Shown here piece after piece: positions 1 to 10,105 of a stretch of 60,447 bases of DNA (within the stretch, counting starts at the first letter, position 1; every line of letters starts with the position of its first letter). The translations under genes were made by a program, and so were the position numbers. This DNA is from Candidatus Thioglobus sp. GTDB taxonomy: Bacteria > Pseudomonadota > Gammaproteobacteria > PS1 > Pseudothioglobaceae. The notes beneath the pieces are model-generated. The model ran no database searches. It was not told where the DNA came from and saw only the letters and a program-made list of their open reading frames with translations. The stretch covers positions 1 to 60,447 of the forward strand of contig JABGQC010000005.1 in the NCBI GenBank assembly GCA_018644675.1, written 5' to 3'.

Positions 1-2
1 AG

Positions 3-35
3 ACTGTTAATCCGTTTGTTTTTAACTTTGACTAA
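3..35 (+). CDS. Possible 3' end of an upstream gene, cut by the window edge
   Basis: The frame starting at base 3 is open to a TAA at 33-35 and would encode a C-terminus ending NPFVFNFD. A good intrinsic terminator follows 21 bases later, which is why a gene end here is plausible. Too little is visible to name a product, and another reading frame is also open across part of the stretch. Base 2 onward also resembles the anticodon arm of tRNA-Asn, but the T arm and acceptor stem are missing. Confidence 0.25.
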   Translation, partial: TVNPFVFNFD

Positions 36-56
36 CTTCTACAGGTCTTACTCCAT

Positions 57-83
57 AAGGGATTCCAGGTGAATCCCTTTTTT
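57..83 (+). terminator. Rho-independent terminator of the gene before the window
   Basis: The arms AAGGGATTC (57-65) and GAATCCCTT (71-79) pair perfectly around the 5-base loop CAGGT. A T run to base 83 follows. This is a textbook plus-strand terminator and implies a transcript entering the window from the left. Confidence 0.8.
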
Positions 84-93
84 ACGTCTATTG

Positions 94-130
94 AAAGTGT
101 CAACCATTATTGTTATTTGGTTGACACTTT
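94..130. repeat. 13-bp perfect inverted repeat in the gap after aspC
   Basis: AAAGTGTCAACCA (94-106) is the exact reverse complement of 118-130, with an 11-base AT-rich loop. It lies between the terminator at 57-83 and the 3' end of aspC. It could be a bidirectional terminator or a protein-binding palindrome. The rest of the gap (131-271) shows only AT-rich sequence and a short GGAG/CTCC palindrome near 174-188. Confidence 0.7.
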
Positions 131-271
131 TGTATATAACTATTTAGGGTGGTTGTTAATGGCTGTTAAAAATGGGAGAATTGTACTCCTTAAATCAAAG
201 TATTTGCATAGATAGTTGGTGATTTGTGTCATTGAAACTCTGCAAAAAAAAGCCGGAAAATAAAAAAAGAA

Positions 272-1447
272 TTAAACTTGAGCGAGCTTCTCAACAGCAA
301 GTTTGATGTTATCCATGCTGGTTGCGAATGAAAATCTTACGTAACCAGGTGCGCCAAAAGCAGAGCCCGGAACCAGGGCGATGTTTAGTTTTTCTAGGCA
401 GTAAGTGGAGAATTCCACGTCATCTTTTAGACCTAAGCGTTTAATCAAGCCCTCCACTCTAGGGAAGGAATAAAATGCACCTTGTGATCTAGGACACTCA
501 ACACCATCAATAGTATTTAGTGCGTTGACAATATATTCGTGACGCTCTTCAAATGCACTAACCATGATATTAATAATACTTTGGTCGCCATTGAGCGCCT
601 CTAAAGCTGCCGCTTGAGCAATTGAACAAGGGTTAGAGGTTGATTGGCCTTGGATCTTTTTCATGGCTTTAATGATAGCTTCTGGACCACCTGTATAACC
701 AATACGCCAGCCTGTCATAGCGTAGCCTTTAGAAACACCGTTAAGAATAATGGTGCGATCTTTTAAGTCAGGTTCAGCCATGACGATATTGATAAAATCT
801 TCATCACCCCAGCGAATGTGCTCGTAGATGTCATCAGTAATAATAAGCACCTGAGGATGTTTTATAAGAACATTTGCCAAGGCTTGTAACTCAGCTTGTG
901 AGTAAACTGCACCAGTAGGGTTGGACGGGCTGTTAATAATAAATAGTTTGGTTTTATCGGTAATGTTTGCTTCTAGCTGCTCAGGTGTGATTTTAAAATC
1001 TTGCTCCAGTCCAGTTTTAACAACAACCGGTGTGGCGTCAGCTAAAATCACCATATCTGGGTAGCTTACCCAGTAAGGGGATGGAATGATAACCTCGTCT
1101 CCTTCGTTAAGCACCGCTTGACACAAATTATAAAATACCTGTTTACCACCTGAAGATACCATCACTTCAGTAGCTGAGTAGTCTAGGTTATTCTCACGTT
1201 TGAATTTGTCAATAATGGCCTGCTTTAAAACAGGTGTGCCATCAACTGCTGTGTATCTGGTTTCACCGTTGTTGATCGCCTGAATGGCTGCTTTTTGAAT
1301 ATTAATAGGAGTATCAAAATCTGGCTCACCAGATCCCATTGATACAATTTGCACTCCTTGAGCCTTTAATTCTCCTGCTTTTGCAGTGACTGCAAGGGTT
1401 GCTGAAGGTTTGACTTTTTGAACTCTTTGAGAAAGGAATGCTGACAT
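272..1447 (-). CDS. aspC: Aspartate aminotransferase (class I PLP enzyme)
   Basis: This enzyme transfers the amino group between aspartate and 2-oxoglutarate in the cytoplasm, and the family can act on related amino acids. At 391 residues it has the length of the bacterial Ib-type enzymes. The PLP lysine is Lys240 in SKGYAMTGWRIGY. The N-terminal stretch MGSGEPDFDTP, SPSNPTGAVY near 173-182 and the Asp of ITDDIYEH are typical family motifs. It starts 60 bases from the divergent uvrB, so the two share a promoter region. No strong Shine-Dalgarno site is visible. Substrate range cannot be read from the sequence. Confidence 0.9.
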   Translation of the reverse strand: MSAFLSQRVQKVKPSATLAVTAKAGELKAQGVQIVSMGSGEPDFDTPINIQKAAIQAINNGETRYTAVDGTPVLKQAIIDKFKRENNLDYSATEVMVSSGGKQVFYNLCQAVLNEGDEVIIPSPYWVSYPDMVILADATPVVVKTGLEQDFKITPEQLEANITDKTKLFIINSPSNPTGAVYSQAELQALANVLIKHPQVLIITDDIYEHIRWGDEDFINIVMAEPDLKDRTIILNGVSKGYAMTGWRIGYTGGPEAIIKAMKKIQGQSTSNPCSIAQAAALEALNGDQSIINIMVSAFEERHEYIVNALNTIDGVECPRSQGAFYSFPRVEGLIKRLGLKDDVEFSTYCLEKLNIALVPGSAFGAPGYVRFSFATSMDNIKLAVEKLAQV

Positions 1448-1507
1448 GATTATTGATAAGAAATAGATTAAAATTGAATGTTTTATGTTAATGAAAAATC
1501 ACAGTAA

Positions 1508-3502
1508 GTGGGCAATAAATTTCAACTAGAATCACAATTTTCCCCAAGTGGAGATCAACCGAGTGCCATTAAGGCGTTGGTTGATGGAATTAATGCTGGA
1601 GAGAAGTTCCAAACCTTGCTAGGGGTTACCGGTTCGGGCAAAACATTTACACTGGCCAATGTGATCAAACAGACTAAGCGTCCTAGTTTAATCATGGCGC
1701 CTAATAAAACCCTGGCCGCTCAACTGTACGCTGAGATGAAGGAGTTCTTCCCAAATAATTCAGTGGAATATTTTGTTTCGTATTATGATTATTATCAGCC
1801 AGAGGCTTATGTGCCGGCGTCTGACACTTTTATCGAAAAAGATTCTTCGATTAATGAGCAAATTGAGCAAATGCGCCTGTCAGCCACCAAATCTTTATTG
1901 GAGCGTGATGACGTAATTATTATCGCCAGTGTATCGGCTATTTACGGCTTGGGCGATCCTGAAAGTTATATGTCGATGCTGTTGCATTTGAGTGTGGGAG
2001 AGGTGTCTAATCAAAGAGAGATATTGTCGCGCCTTTCACAAATGCAATACACGCGCAATGATGTTACTTTGCTTAGAGGGTGTTTTCGGGTTAAAGGGGA
2101 GGTGATTGATATTTTCCCGGCCGATTCTGAAGAGCAGGCATTGCGTATTGAGATGTTTGATGAAGAAATTGAAAGGCTGTATTGGTTTGATCCTTTGACA
2201 GGTGAACGGCTTAAATCTTTACAGCGAATTACCATTTATCCGCAAACGCATTACGTAACGCCAAAATCTAAGATTTTAAATATGCTCGATGATATTAAAG
2301 ATGAGCTAAAAGTTCGAAGAAAAGAGTTGCTTTCTTTAAACAAACTAGTCGAAGAACAGCGCCTAACTCAGCGTGTGCATATGGATATTGAAATGATGCG
2401 CGAGCTGGGTTATTGTACTGGTGTTGAAAATTATTCGCGTTATTTATCTTCACGCAAACCAGGCGATCCACCGCCAACTTTGCTTGATTATTTACCTGAA
2501 AATTCATTGATAATTTTGGATGAATCACACGTCACTGTTAGCCAAATTGGCGGCATGTACAAGGGTGATCGGGCGCGTAAAAAAACCTTGGTAGAGTTTG
2601 GCTTTCGCCTGCCTTCTGCACTGGACAATCGCCCTTTAAAATATAACGAATTTGAAGATCGAGTTCATCAATGTATTTTGGTTTCAGCAACTCCATCCCA
2701 ATATGAATTTGATGTCTCTAGTACGATTGCAGAACAGGTGGTGCGTCCAACTGGATTATTAGATCCTGAAATAGAGGTTCGACCAGTTGGCACCCAAGTT
2801 GATGATTTACTCAGCGAAATTAATAAGCGTGTTAAAGTGGGTGATCGAGTGCTAGTTACCACGCTGACTAAAAAGATGTCCGAGCAACTCAGTGACTATT
2901 TAAATGAGCATGGTGTTAAGGTTCGATATCTACATTCTGATATTGATACAGTTGAGCGAGTGGAAATTATTCGAGATTTGCGTTTAGGGGTGTTTGATGT
3001 TCTAGTTGGTATTAACTTACTGAGAGAGGGTTTGGACATTCCTGAGGTATCTTTAGTGGCGATATTGGACGCTGATAAAGAGGGTTTTTTACGTTCTGAA
3101 AGGTCACTGATTCAAACCATGGGTAGGGCGGCTAGAAATGTTAATGGTAAGGCGATTTTATATGCCGATCGAATTACTAAGTCGATGAAAAAAGCCATGG
3201 ATGTCACCTTGACAAGACGTGAAAAACAAAAGCAGTATAATGAAAACAACAACATCATACCAAGAGGCGTTGTAAAACCGATTATTAACATCCTGGAAAC
3301 AGATGTAACCAGTGCAGATATAGAAGAAAATAGTGATGAGCAAATGGTGGTTCAATTGTCTCCTGTGCAGCTGGCTAAAGAAATTAAGCTATTAGAAAAG
3401 CAAATGTACAAACTGGCCAGTGATCTAGAGTTTGAGCGTGCTGGCGAGGTGCGTAACCAGATAAAGAAATTAAAAGATTCTCAATTTAAAGCAGCCTTAT
3501 GA
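1508..3502 (+). CDS. uvrB: Excinuclease ABC subunit B
   Basis: UvrB is the damage-verifying helicase-like subunit of nucleotide excision repair; UvrA loads it and UvrC then cuts at the lesion. The product has 664 residues, close to the 673 of E. coli. Walker A is GVTGSGKT at 39-46. The beta-hairpin region [12 protein letters not shown] follows near 92-104, the DESH box lies in the middle, and a UVR domain that contacts UvrC occupies about the last 40 residues. The start is GTG, which gives the conserved N-terminus [14 protein letters not shown]. The nearby ATG at 1491 is out of frame. The stop overlaps the queE start by 4 bases (ATGA), so the two are probably translationally coupled. Confidence 0.97.
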   Translation: MGNKFQLESQFSPSGDQPSAIKALVDGINAGEKFQTLLGVTGSGKTFTLANVIKQTKRPSLIMAPNKTLAAQLYAEMKEFFPNNSVEYFVSYYDYYQPEAYVPASDTFIEKDSSINEQIEQMRLSATKSLLERDDVIIIASVSAIYGLGDPESYMSMLLHLSVGEVSNQREILSRLSQMQYTRNDVTLLRGCFRVKGEVIDIFPADSEEQALRIEMFDEEIERLYWFDPLTGERLKSLQRITIYPQTHYVTPKSKILNMLDDIKDELKVRRKELLSLNKLVEEQRLTQRVHMDIEMMRELGYCTGVENYSRYLSSRKPGDPPPTLLDYLPENSLIILDESHVTVSQIGGMYKGDRARKKTLVEFGFRLPSALDNRPLKYNEFEDRVHQCILVSATPSQYEFDVSSTIAEQVVRPTGLLDPEIEVRPVGTQVDDLLSEINKRVKVGDRVLVTTLTKKMSEQLSDYLNEHGVKVRYLHSDIDTVERVEIIRDLRLGVFDVLVGINLLREGLDIPEVSLVAILDADKEGFLRSERSLIQTMGRAARNVNGKAILYADRITKSMKKAMDVTLTRREKQKQYNENNNIIPRGVVKPIINILETDVTSADIEENSDEQMVVQLSPVQLAKEIKLLEKQMYKLASDLEFERAGEVRNQIKKLKDSQFKAAL

Positions 3503-4137
3503 ATACCGATTTAAACATTACTGAAATTTTTTATTCACTGCAAGGCGAGGCAAGAGAGGTAGGATTGCCAAGTATTTTTGTCCGCTTAACAGGCTGTCCT
3601 TTGCGCTGCACTTATTGCGATACTGAGTATGCTTTTAAGGGTAATAATCTCATGAGTATAGATACAATTATGAGTGAAGTTTCTCAGTATAACACTCGCT
3701 ATGTTTGTGTTACAGGTGGCGAGCCGTTGGCACAAATTAATTGCCATATTTTGCTAGATACACTGATAAAAAACAACTATCAAGTGTCACTAGAGACCAG
3801 TGGCAGTATTGATATAAAAGAGGTAAATCCGGGTGTTTCTATTGTTATGGATGTTAAAACCCCTAGCTCAAATGAAGCGGGGCAAAATTTGTATAGCAAT
3901 ATTAAGGAGTTACAAATCAAAGATCAGCTTAAATTTGTGATTGGATCGCGCCATGATTTTGACTGGAGTGTCGATATCTTAAGCCAATACCCAACTCAGG
4001 CGGGCGTGTTATTCTCCCCTGTATTTGATCAAATAACCCCAACCCAATTAGCTAATTGGGTTCTTGAATCTCAACTAAATGTGCGCATGCAAGTGCAGAT
4101 GCATAAAGTACTTTGGGGTGAAGAAAAGGGTAAGTAA
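3499..4137 (+). CDS. queE: 7-carboxy-7-deazaguanine synthase (radical SAM)
   Basis: QueE converts 6-carboxytetrahydropterin to 7-carboxy-7-deazaguanine, the step that builds the deazapurine ring of queuosine. The cluster-binding motif is CxxxCxxC (Cys33, Cys37, Cys40), in [16 protein letters not shown]. The N-terminus [10 protein letters not shown] is the usual QueE substrate-binding start. Its 212 residues fit the short proteobacterial form. It overlaps uvrB by 4 bases, a pairing with no obvious functional link. A late pathway gene, queH, lies at 35.7 kb. Confidence 0.95.
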   Translation: MNTDLNITEIFYSLQGEAREVGLPSIFVRLTGCPLRCTYCDTEYAFKGNNLMSIDTIMSEVSQYNTRYVCVTGGEPLAQINCHILLDTLIKNNYQVSLETSGSIDIKEVNPGVSIVMDVKTPSSNEAGQNLYSNIKELQIKDQLKFVIGSRHDFDWSVDILSQYPTQAGVLFSPVFDQITPTQLANWVLESQLNVRMQVQMHKVLWGEEKGK

Positions 4138-4142
4138 GACTT

Positions 4143-4622
4143 TTAGTAAACAGTTATTTTATTAACTAAAGGGGTTATTTTTGCCAGTTTTGGAATGGAA
4201 ATAATCAGACAATTGTCTTTAAACTCTGCGTTAATATTGTTTGTATCCGCATCAACAGGTAATGAATAAGATTGTGAGAATTTACTTGATGAAGTGCGAG
4301 AACTGTTGTTTGTCCGTTCAGTTTTTTGCACATTACCATTAATATGGATCATGCCATCTTTACTGGTTATATCTAGGTTTTCTTTGGCTAAGCCATTAAC
4401 TTCAACTTCAATCATGTATCGATTAGATTGGCGATCAAAAAAACGTTTAGTTTGTGCGCCAAACATGCTTTGATTTTGTGTAGCACGCACTTCATTGTTA
4501 AATTGTTGAAATTGCTTGTTAAAGTTTGACCAGACACTATTATTAAAAAAAGCATCTTGGAATGGCTGATTGGCCATGGCGCCACTTGACACTAGCAGTG
4601 CGGCTAATAATGTATTTTTCAT
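4143..4622 (-). CDS. Exported small heat-shock (Hsp20/alpha-crystallin) protein
   Basis: The open frame extends 24 codons upstream, but the ATG at 4622 has a strong ribosome site (GGGAGAGGT) and begins a signal peptide, MKNTLLAALLVSSGAMA, with a likely cut before Asn-Gln. The mature part holds a Gln/Asn/Phe-rich N-terminal arm and then an alpha-crystallin-type domain (roughly residues 65-150: YMIEVEVNGLAKENLDI, a GMIHINGNVQK strand, and LIISIPKL). Hsp20 proteins hold unfolding clients without ATP and are normally cytoplasmic, so export to the periplasm is unusual. The signal peptide and domain are seen; the location is inferred. The gene converges on queE with a 5-base gap. Confidence 0.75.
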   Translation of the reverse strand: MKNTLLAALLVSSGAMANQPFQDAFFNNSVWSNFNKQFQQFNNEVRATQNQSMFGAQTKRFFDRQSNRYMIEVEVNGLAKENLDITSKDGMIHINGNVQKTERTNNSSRTSSSKFSQSYSLPVDADTNNINAEFKDNCLIISIPKLAKITPLVNKITVY

Positions 4623-4719
4623 ACCTCTCCCCAGATAATAAATGAAACTAAAGAATCTAATATAAAGTAAATGGCCATATTTATCAAGGAGCAATGTAAA
4701 CCTTAACTACTAAAACGAA

Positions 4720-6273
4720 TTAAGACAATTTATCGTCAGCGACATGGTACTTTGGATCTTCTAAAATATTAACCTCAACCAAGTTTTTAGCAGTTTTTAA
4801 TAGTAGTCGGCATTCGGCGCTTAAATGTTGAAGGTGTAGAGTTTTTCCTACTCTTTTATAACGCTCGGCTAATTTATCAATCGCTTGAATGGCAGAGTGA
4901 TCTAATGCTCTAGCATCTCCAAAATCAACATACACATCATCTGTATCTGATTTAGGATCAAATAATTCTTGGAAGTGTTCTTTTGAGGCAAAGAATAAAG
5001 TGCCTGTAATTTTGTAGACATTATCACCATGATCATTTTGTTCTTTCTTGATGTAAATCTTACTGGCTGATTCCCAGGCAAAAGATAGGGCGGATAAAAT
5101 TACACCAACAACCACTGCTAAGGCTAAGTCACTGGTCCATAGAGTGATTACTGCTACTGATATTCCAGCAATAATATCGAGTACTGGAATCTTGCCAAAT
5201 AACTTCAACGTACACCATTGGAATGTTCCAATAACCACCATCATCATTACGCCAATCAATACAGCAATAGGAATCATCTCAACGTATTCAGATAAGTAAA
5301 CAATAAATACTAACAATGCTAGAGAAGCAACAATGCCTGATAGACGACCGCGACCGCCTGATTTGACATTAATAATACTTTGACCCACCATAGCACAACC
5401 ACCCATGCCACCAAAAAGACCAGTTGCTGAGTTTGCAAGACCTTGACCAATACTTTCACGATTTGGCTGTCCTGTGGTTTCTGTTAGGTCGTCAACAAGA
5501 TTTAAAGTTAACAGGCTTTCAATTAAGCCAACCGCTGCTATTGTTATTGCAAATGGCAATATTACCTGTAGCATTTCTAAATCAAATGGCACGTCAGGGA
5601 TGTGGAATGGAGGAAGGCCACCTTTAATAGAGGCTATATCACCAACAGTGCGTGTTTCGATACCTAGGGCGATTACTGCGATAGTTCCAGCAATAACAGC
5701 AACCAAGATTGCAGGTACAGTCTTGGTAATTTTTGGCAAGAAATGAATGACTGCCATGGTTATTGCAGCAATAGCCAGCATAATTAATAGTGGCTCGCCA
5801 GTAATCCATGTGCCGTCTTCGAGTTCAAACTGCTTGATTTGCCCAGCAAAGATAACCAGGGCAATACCATTTACAAAGCCTAAAAATACAGGATGAGGTA
5901 CTAGACGGATGAACTTACCCAGTTTAAGTACACCAAATAATATTTGAAAAATTCCGGCCAAAATTACTGCGGCGAATAAGTATTCCGTGGCTTGTTCGAG
6001 TGTCCCACCTTGTTCAAGAATCATGGCAATTAGAGGGGCAACCACCACAGCTACCGCACCAGTTGCGCCAGAAATCATACCTGGGCGACCACCTGCGATT
6101 GATGTCACTAAGCCAATAGTGAATGCGGCGTACAAACCAACCAGCGGATTAACACCTGCAATTATGGCAAAAGCCACCGCTTCAGGTACTAGTGCCAAAG
6201 CAACGGTTAGGCCCGATAAAATATCATTTTTAGGATTTGTAGAGGCGTATTTATTAATCAATGAAAACAGCAT
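4720..6273 (-). CDS. SulP-family anion transporter with STAS domain
   Basis: This is an inner-membrane SulP carrier of 517 residues. About the first 400 residues are hydrophobic helices with the signature AGVNPLVGLYAAF and SIAGGRPGMISGATGAVA near the start. The last 100 or so form a STAS domain (VYVDFGDARALDHSAIQAIDKL). The family moves sulfate, bicarbonate or other anions, usually with sodium or protons, and sequence alone does not decide which. In a sulfur-oxidising autotroph either sulfate or bicarbonate would make sense. It is followed downstream by the Hsp20 gene and preceded by aroC, all on the minus strand. Confidence 0.9.
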   Translation of the reverse strand: MLFSLINKYASTNPKNDILSGLTVALALVPEAVAFAIIAGVNPLVGLYAAFTIGLVTSIAGGRPGMISGATGAVAVVVAPLIAMILEQGGTLEQATEYLFAAVILAGIFQILFGVLKLGKFIRLVPHPVFLGFVNGIALVIFAGQIKQFELEDGTWITGEPLLIMLAIAAITMAVIHFLPKITKTVPAILVAVIAGTIAVIALGIETRTVGDIASIKGGLPPFHIPDVPFDLEMLQVILPFAITIAAVGLIESLLTLNLVDDLTETTGQPNRESIGQGLANSATGLFGGMGGCAMVGQSIINVKSGGRGRLSGIVASLALLVFIVYLSEYVEMIPIAVLIGVMMMVVIGTFQWCTLKLFGKIPVLDIIAGISVAVITLWTSDLALAVVVGVILSALSFAWESASKIYIKKEQNDHGDNVYKITGTLFFASKEHFQELFDPKSDTDDVYVDFGDARALDHSAIQAIDKLAERYKRVGKTLHLQHLSAECRLLLKTAKNLVEVNILEDPKYHVADDKLS

Positions 6274-6309
6274 GTTTTTCCTTGTTGGTGAATTTAAAGT
6301 AAAAATTAA

Positions 6310-7410
6310 TTATGTACTAGAACCTGGTACAACAGGCGTTGAAGACTTGACGTTAGTATTTTGTGCACGATGGCGCATCACATGATCCATAATCACCATT
6401 GCTAGCATAGCCTCGGCAATTGGTGTTGCGCGAATGCCAACACAAGGATCATGACGACCTTTGGTGACAACCTCAATTGGACTGCCGTCTTTATCAATAC
6501 TTTCAATTGGCAGGCGCAAGCTAGAAGTAGGTTTAAGCGCCATTGATACTAATAGATCTTGGCCAGAAGTAATACCACCCAATGTGCCACCAGCATGATT
6601 GGATTTAAATCCGTCTATGGTAATCGCATCACGGTGCTCTGTGCCTTTTTGAATAACTGATTCAAAACCAGCGCCAATTTCCACACCTTTAACGGCGTTG
6701 ATACTCATCATTGCATGGGCTACATCAGCCTCAATACGATCAAAGATTGGTTCACCAAGCCCTACAGGCATATTAGTAGCAACCACATTAACACGAGCAC
6801 CAATTGAATCGCCAGATTTTCTCAGGGCGTCCATGTATTCCTCCAGCTCTGTAACTTTACTGGCATCAGGGCAGAAAAATGGATTGTTGTGTACTTCAGA
6901 CCAATCTAGCATTTCAGCTTCAATGGGCCCGAGTTGTTTTAAATAGCCTTTAATTTCAATGCCTAAATTTTCTTTTAAGTATTTTTTGGCGATACCACCA
7001 CAAGCAACACGCATTGCAGTTTCTCTGGCAGATGATCTACCACCACCACGATAATCTCTAAAGCCATATTTTTGATCATAAGTATAGTCAGCATGGCCTG
7101 GGCGGAAAGTGTTGGCAATATTGCCATAATCTTTAGAGCGTTGATCAGTGTTTTGAATGATCAATGCGATAGAGGTGCCTGTAGTTTTACCTTCGAAGGT
7201 GCCTGATAAAATCTTGACTAAATCTTCTTCACGACGCTGTGTCGTATGGCGAGAAGTACCTGGCTTTCTTAGGTCTAAATCGCCTTGTAAATCAGCTTCG
7301 CAAAGATCCATTCCAGGAGGGCAGCCATCAACAATACCAACTAAAGACTCGCCGTGAGATTCACCCGCTGTGGTGATTGTAAATAATTTTCCAAAAGAAT
7401 TGCCCGACAT
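6310..7410 (-). CDS. aroC: Chorismate synthase
   Basis: AroC makes chorismate from EPSP using reduced FMN, the last common step of aromatic amino acid and folate precursor synthesis. The 366 residues match the family. Signatures include [11 protein letters not shown] at the N-terminus, [30 protein letters not shown] in two adjoining blocks, and [22 protein letters not shown] near the end. The start [10 protein letters not shown] is the standard one. aroE, two steps earlier in the pathway, lies at 17.4 kb. Confidence 0.97.
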   Translation of the reverse strand: MSGNSFGKLFTITTAGESHGESLVGIVDGCPPGMDLCEADLQGDLDLRKPGTSRHTTQRREEDLVKILSGTFEGKTTGTSIALIIQNTDQRSKDYGNIANTFRPGHADYTYDQKYGFRDYRGGGRSSARETAMRVACGGIAKKYLKENLGIEIKGYLKQLGPIEAEMLDWSEVHNNPFFCPDASKVTELEEYMDALRKSGDSIGARVNVVATNMPVGLGEPIFDRIEADVAHAMMSINAVKGVEIGAGFESVIQKGTEHRDAITIDGFKSNHAGGTLGGITSGQDLLVSMALKPTSSLRLPIESIDKDGSPIEVVTKGRHDPCVGIRATPIAEAMLAMVIMDHVMRHRAQNTNVKSSTPVVPGSST

Positions 7411-7460
7411 ACTGCTAACCTAAGTATTTAATATGAAATTAATTATACCTAGGTGCTTGG

Positions 7461-7715
7461 TTATTTCACTAGTTTGTTATATAGCCATGCCAAAACTAAG
7501 CCACCAATAGCAGCATCAACAAATGCCCACACCATACCAATTAAGATTCCTGTCAAGCTGAGTGAATAGCCTAGATAAATGCTTGAAAAAAAGCTGGTTA
7601 TATTATGTAAATAGCTATCAGAAAATAGAGCCACAATCGAGATGAACAATATTGCCAATGACCATAGAACTCCTAAAGAGAGTGCCAAGGCCTTGGTGTC
7701 GAGTTTTTGATGCAT
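7461..7715 (-). CDS. Small two-helix membrane protein (holin-like annotation family)
   Basis: This 84-residue protein has two strong hydrophobic segments (about 12-32 and 52-80) and the end GMVWAFVDAAIGGLVLAWLYNKL. I recall this glycine-rich pattern from small bacterial proteins often labelled bacteriophage holin in databases. No phage gene is nearby, so a chromosomal membrane role is more likely. Function is unknown. It sits between aroC and the MFS gene on the same strand. Confidence 0.65.
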   Translation of the reverse strand: MHQKLDTKALALSLGVLWSLAILFISIVALFSDSYLHNITSFFSSIYLGYSLSLTGILIGMVWAFVDAAIGGLVLAWLYNKLVK

Positions 7716-7758
7716 AATTCAGTTTTGTGGTTAGTTAAATGTATTGTACGACTAAAAA

Positions 7759-8949
7759 CTACTGTGTATTAGGCTTAATGCCAACTATTTTGGTTATCAA
7801 AAGCATGAGTACACCACTGAATACAAGGGCGGCCGTCACGTACAGTGCATGATTATAATTACCCGATTGCTCAGTTAGTGTTACAGCGTATAAAGGTGCG
7901 CTTACTTGCCCAATACCGTAGGCAACGGTGAGAGCACCCATTAGCATAACTGGATTATCACCAGCAATCTTACCGCCTAAATGCATAAAAAGTGCCACTA
8001 GCCCTACAAACGTGCCACCATACAAAATACCAGATAATAGATTTAAATAAAGATTGTGACTTAAAGTTGGGATCAAAATACCAACTATTTGAATACTCAT
8101 GGCAATGATGATAATATTAACACTGCCATGTTGATGCGCTAGACGCATCCAAATAATTGAAGAAGGGATTCCAGCTAGGCCCACTAATAACCAAGTTGAG
8201 CCAGCAAAAGACTCGAGCCCTGGCAGTGATTGAATAATGGTTGGTAAAAAAGTGCCTTGAACCACCATCCCTACACCTTCGGTAAAATAAGCCAAAATTA
8301 AGATGATTACAAAACTAGAAAACAATTTTTTGTTCAAGGTGTGGGTGACTGTGTTTGCCTGAATTTTTTGATGGCTGGATAAAATATACCAAGGATAAGG
8401 TGAGACTAGTGCGGCGCTAAGTGCTAGCATTAGCCAAGAGGCTTGCCAAGAATTTTCAGTTAAAACCAATCTGGCAATAACATCTGCCAGTGCCAAGGCA
8501 ATGGCAATGCCAGAAAAGTAAATCCCCATTGCTTTGGTTTTATCTTTAAAGTCAAGCTTAACCATAACAATTGCTGCACCCACAACCAGTGTCATAGCCG
8601 CACCAAAACCTGCCAAGATTCTACTAAAGATTAGCCATAAATCAGAGGTGGTAATCCCCATAATAATCGTTGTAATAACACACAGAATTAAGCCAAATCT
8701 GAAGTATTTAATTTTAGTATTAATATCTTTTATAAAAACGGCAAATAGCGCACCCAGCAAATAACCAACATAATTAGTTGAAGCCAAGATACCAGAGAAA
8801 GTAAGCGACAAAGCTTGGTCGGCCAACATGGAAGGTAGTAGCGATGTATAAGCAAAGCGAGCGACACCAACACCAACAAACAGACCTATAATTCCGGCTA
8901 ACAAAATATTAAAATTATTGTTTTTATCTAGTAAATTAATGCGACTCAC
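7759..8949 (-). CDS. YbfB/YjiJ-family MFS transporter
   Basis: A 396-residue major-facilitator protein with about twelve hydrophobic segments. The N-terminal motif GLFVGVGVARFAYTSLLP is typical of the YbfB/YjiJ subgroup, whose substrates are unknown. It is transcribed away from the aldo/keto reductase gene; the roughly 100-base gap between them should hold both promoters. Substrate cannot be inferred. Confidence 0.85.
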   Translation of the reverse strand: MSRINLLDKNNNFNILLAGIIGLFVGVGVARFAYTSLLPSMLADQALSLTFSGILASTNYVGYLLGALFAVFIKDINTKIKYFRFGLILCVITTIIMGITTSDLWLIFSRILAGFGAAMTLVVGAAIVMVKLDFKDKTKAMGIYFSGIAIALALADVIARLVLTENSWQASWLMLALSAALVSPYPWYILSSHQKIQANTVTHTLNKKLFSSFVIILILAYFTEGVGMVVQGTFLPTIIQSLPGLESFAGSTWLLVGLAGIPSSIIWMRLAHQHGSVNIIIIAMSIQIVGILIPTLSHNLYLNLLSGILYGGTFVGLVALFMHLGGKIAGDNPVMLMGALTVAYGIGQVSAPLYAVTLTEQSGNYNHALYVTAALVFSGVLMLLITKIVGIKPNTQ

Positions 8950-9050
8950 AATGTACGGACTGATTCAATTTAAATATCAGTATACAGCTAACAGTACAGC
9001 TTAAATATTGCTTATCATGTTAATATATCGCATTTTAAAAACTTATTCAG

Positions 9051-10094
9051 ATGATGGTCAAATATACTCAGCTTGGTAGTAGTGATTTAGTGGTGTCAAA
9101 TATTTGCCTTGGAACCATGACGTTTGGTCAGCAAAATACTGAAAAAGAAGCGCATCAGCAGCTTAATTATGCGACAGATCAAGGAATAAACTTTATTGAT
9201 ACCGCTGAGATGTACCCTGTGCCGCCACGTGAAAACACTGTCTATTCCACCGAAAATATTGTGGGTGGTTGGATTAAAAAAAATCCAAGGGATAAAATTA
9301 TTTTAGCCACCAAGGCAGCTGGCAGTGCACGCGGCATGCCTTGGGTTCGAGATGGTGAGCATGCCTTTAATCGTACCAATTTGCGTAGTGCTGTGGAAGG
9401 GTCGCTTAAGCGCCTACAAACAGACTATATTGATTTGTATCAGCTGCATTGGCCTGAGCGCAACACACCGATGTTTGGCCAATATTTGTTTAATCCAGAG
9501 CAAGAGCGAGAATACACCGATTTTGCTGAAACGCTACAAGCTTTATCTGAGCTAATCAATGAGGGGAAAATTAGACATATTGGTCTGTCTAATGAATGGC
9601 CTTGGGGCTTGATGCAGTTTTTAAATACCTCAGAACAAGAAAGCCTGCCAAGAGTGGTAAGTATGCAAAATGCCTATAATTTGATTAATCGCACTTATGA
9701 CTCATCACTCAGAGAAATGGGCTATCGTGAAAATGTGCCATTATTGGCATACTCTCCTATGGCATTTGGCCATCTCAGTGCAAAATATATCAACGATCCA
9801 AAAGCTCAGGGGCGAGTAAATGATTTTGATGGTTTTGCTCAGCGCTATGAAAAACCTAGCGTTGAGCCTGCGATTAAAGCTTACGCGGCTTTAGCTCAAG
9901 AATTAAACATTACACCAGCCACACTCGCACTCGCATTTACTTATTCACGTTGGTTCTGTGCCAGCAGCATTATTGGTGCCACCAATATGGATCAGCTCAC
10001 AGAAAATATTAATGCTATTAATTTTGAATGGAGTGATGAGGTTGAGCAAGCGATTGAAGCTATTCATTTAAAGTTTTTCAATCCCGCGCCGTAG
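9051..10094 (+). CDS. tas: NADP(H)-dependent aldo/keto reductase (Tas-like)
   Basis: This is a TIM-barrel oxidoreductase of 347 residues. The N-terminus YTQLGSSDLVVSNICLGTMTFG, the catalytic Tyr in DTAEMYPVPP, the Lys in ILATKAAG and the end GATNMDQLTENI match E. coli Tas, which is about the same length. Tas-type enzymes reduce aldehydes or ketones, but the physiological substrate is unknown. The start may be ATG at 9051 or the next ATG at 9054; neither has a clear ribosome site. A tRNA-Arg gene lies just downstream on the other strand. Confidence 0.85.
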   Translation: MMVKYTQLGSSDLVVSNICLGTMTFGQQNTEKEAHQQLNYATDQGINFIDTAEMYPVPPRENTVYSTENIVGGWIKKNPRDKIILATKAAGSARGMPWVRDGEHAFNRTNLRSAVEGSLKRLQTDYIDLYQLHWPERNTPMFGQYLFNPEQEREYTDFAETLQALSELINEGKIRHIGLSNEWPWGLMQFLNTSEQESLPRVVSMQNAYNLINRTYDSSLREMGYRENVPLLAYSPMAFGHLSAKYINDPKAQGRVNDFDGFAQRYEKPSVEPAIKAYAALAQELNITPATLALAFTYSRWFCASSIIGATNMDQLTENINAINFEWSDEVEQAIEAIHLKFFNPAP

Positions 10095-10105
10095 TACAAT
10101 AATTA

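Noticed and set aside
2..16. Match to the anticodon arm of tRNA-Asn (GACTGTTAATCCGT) at the left edge
   Set aside because: No T arm or acceptor stem follows; about 40 bases on there is a protein-type terminator. Treated as chance or an old fragment.
160..216. 18-codon frame MAVKNGRIVLLKSK... in the gap before aspC
   Set aside because: No ribosome site, no family character, and shorter than can be supported.
4623..4694. 24-codon N-terminal extension of the Hsp20 gene
   Set aside because: The internal ATG has a strong ribosome site and starts a signal peptide; the extension has neither.
7461..7715. Holin-like protein as a prophage remnant
   Set aside because: No other phage gene nearby; the two-helix family is commonly chromosomal.
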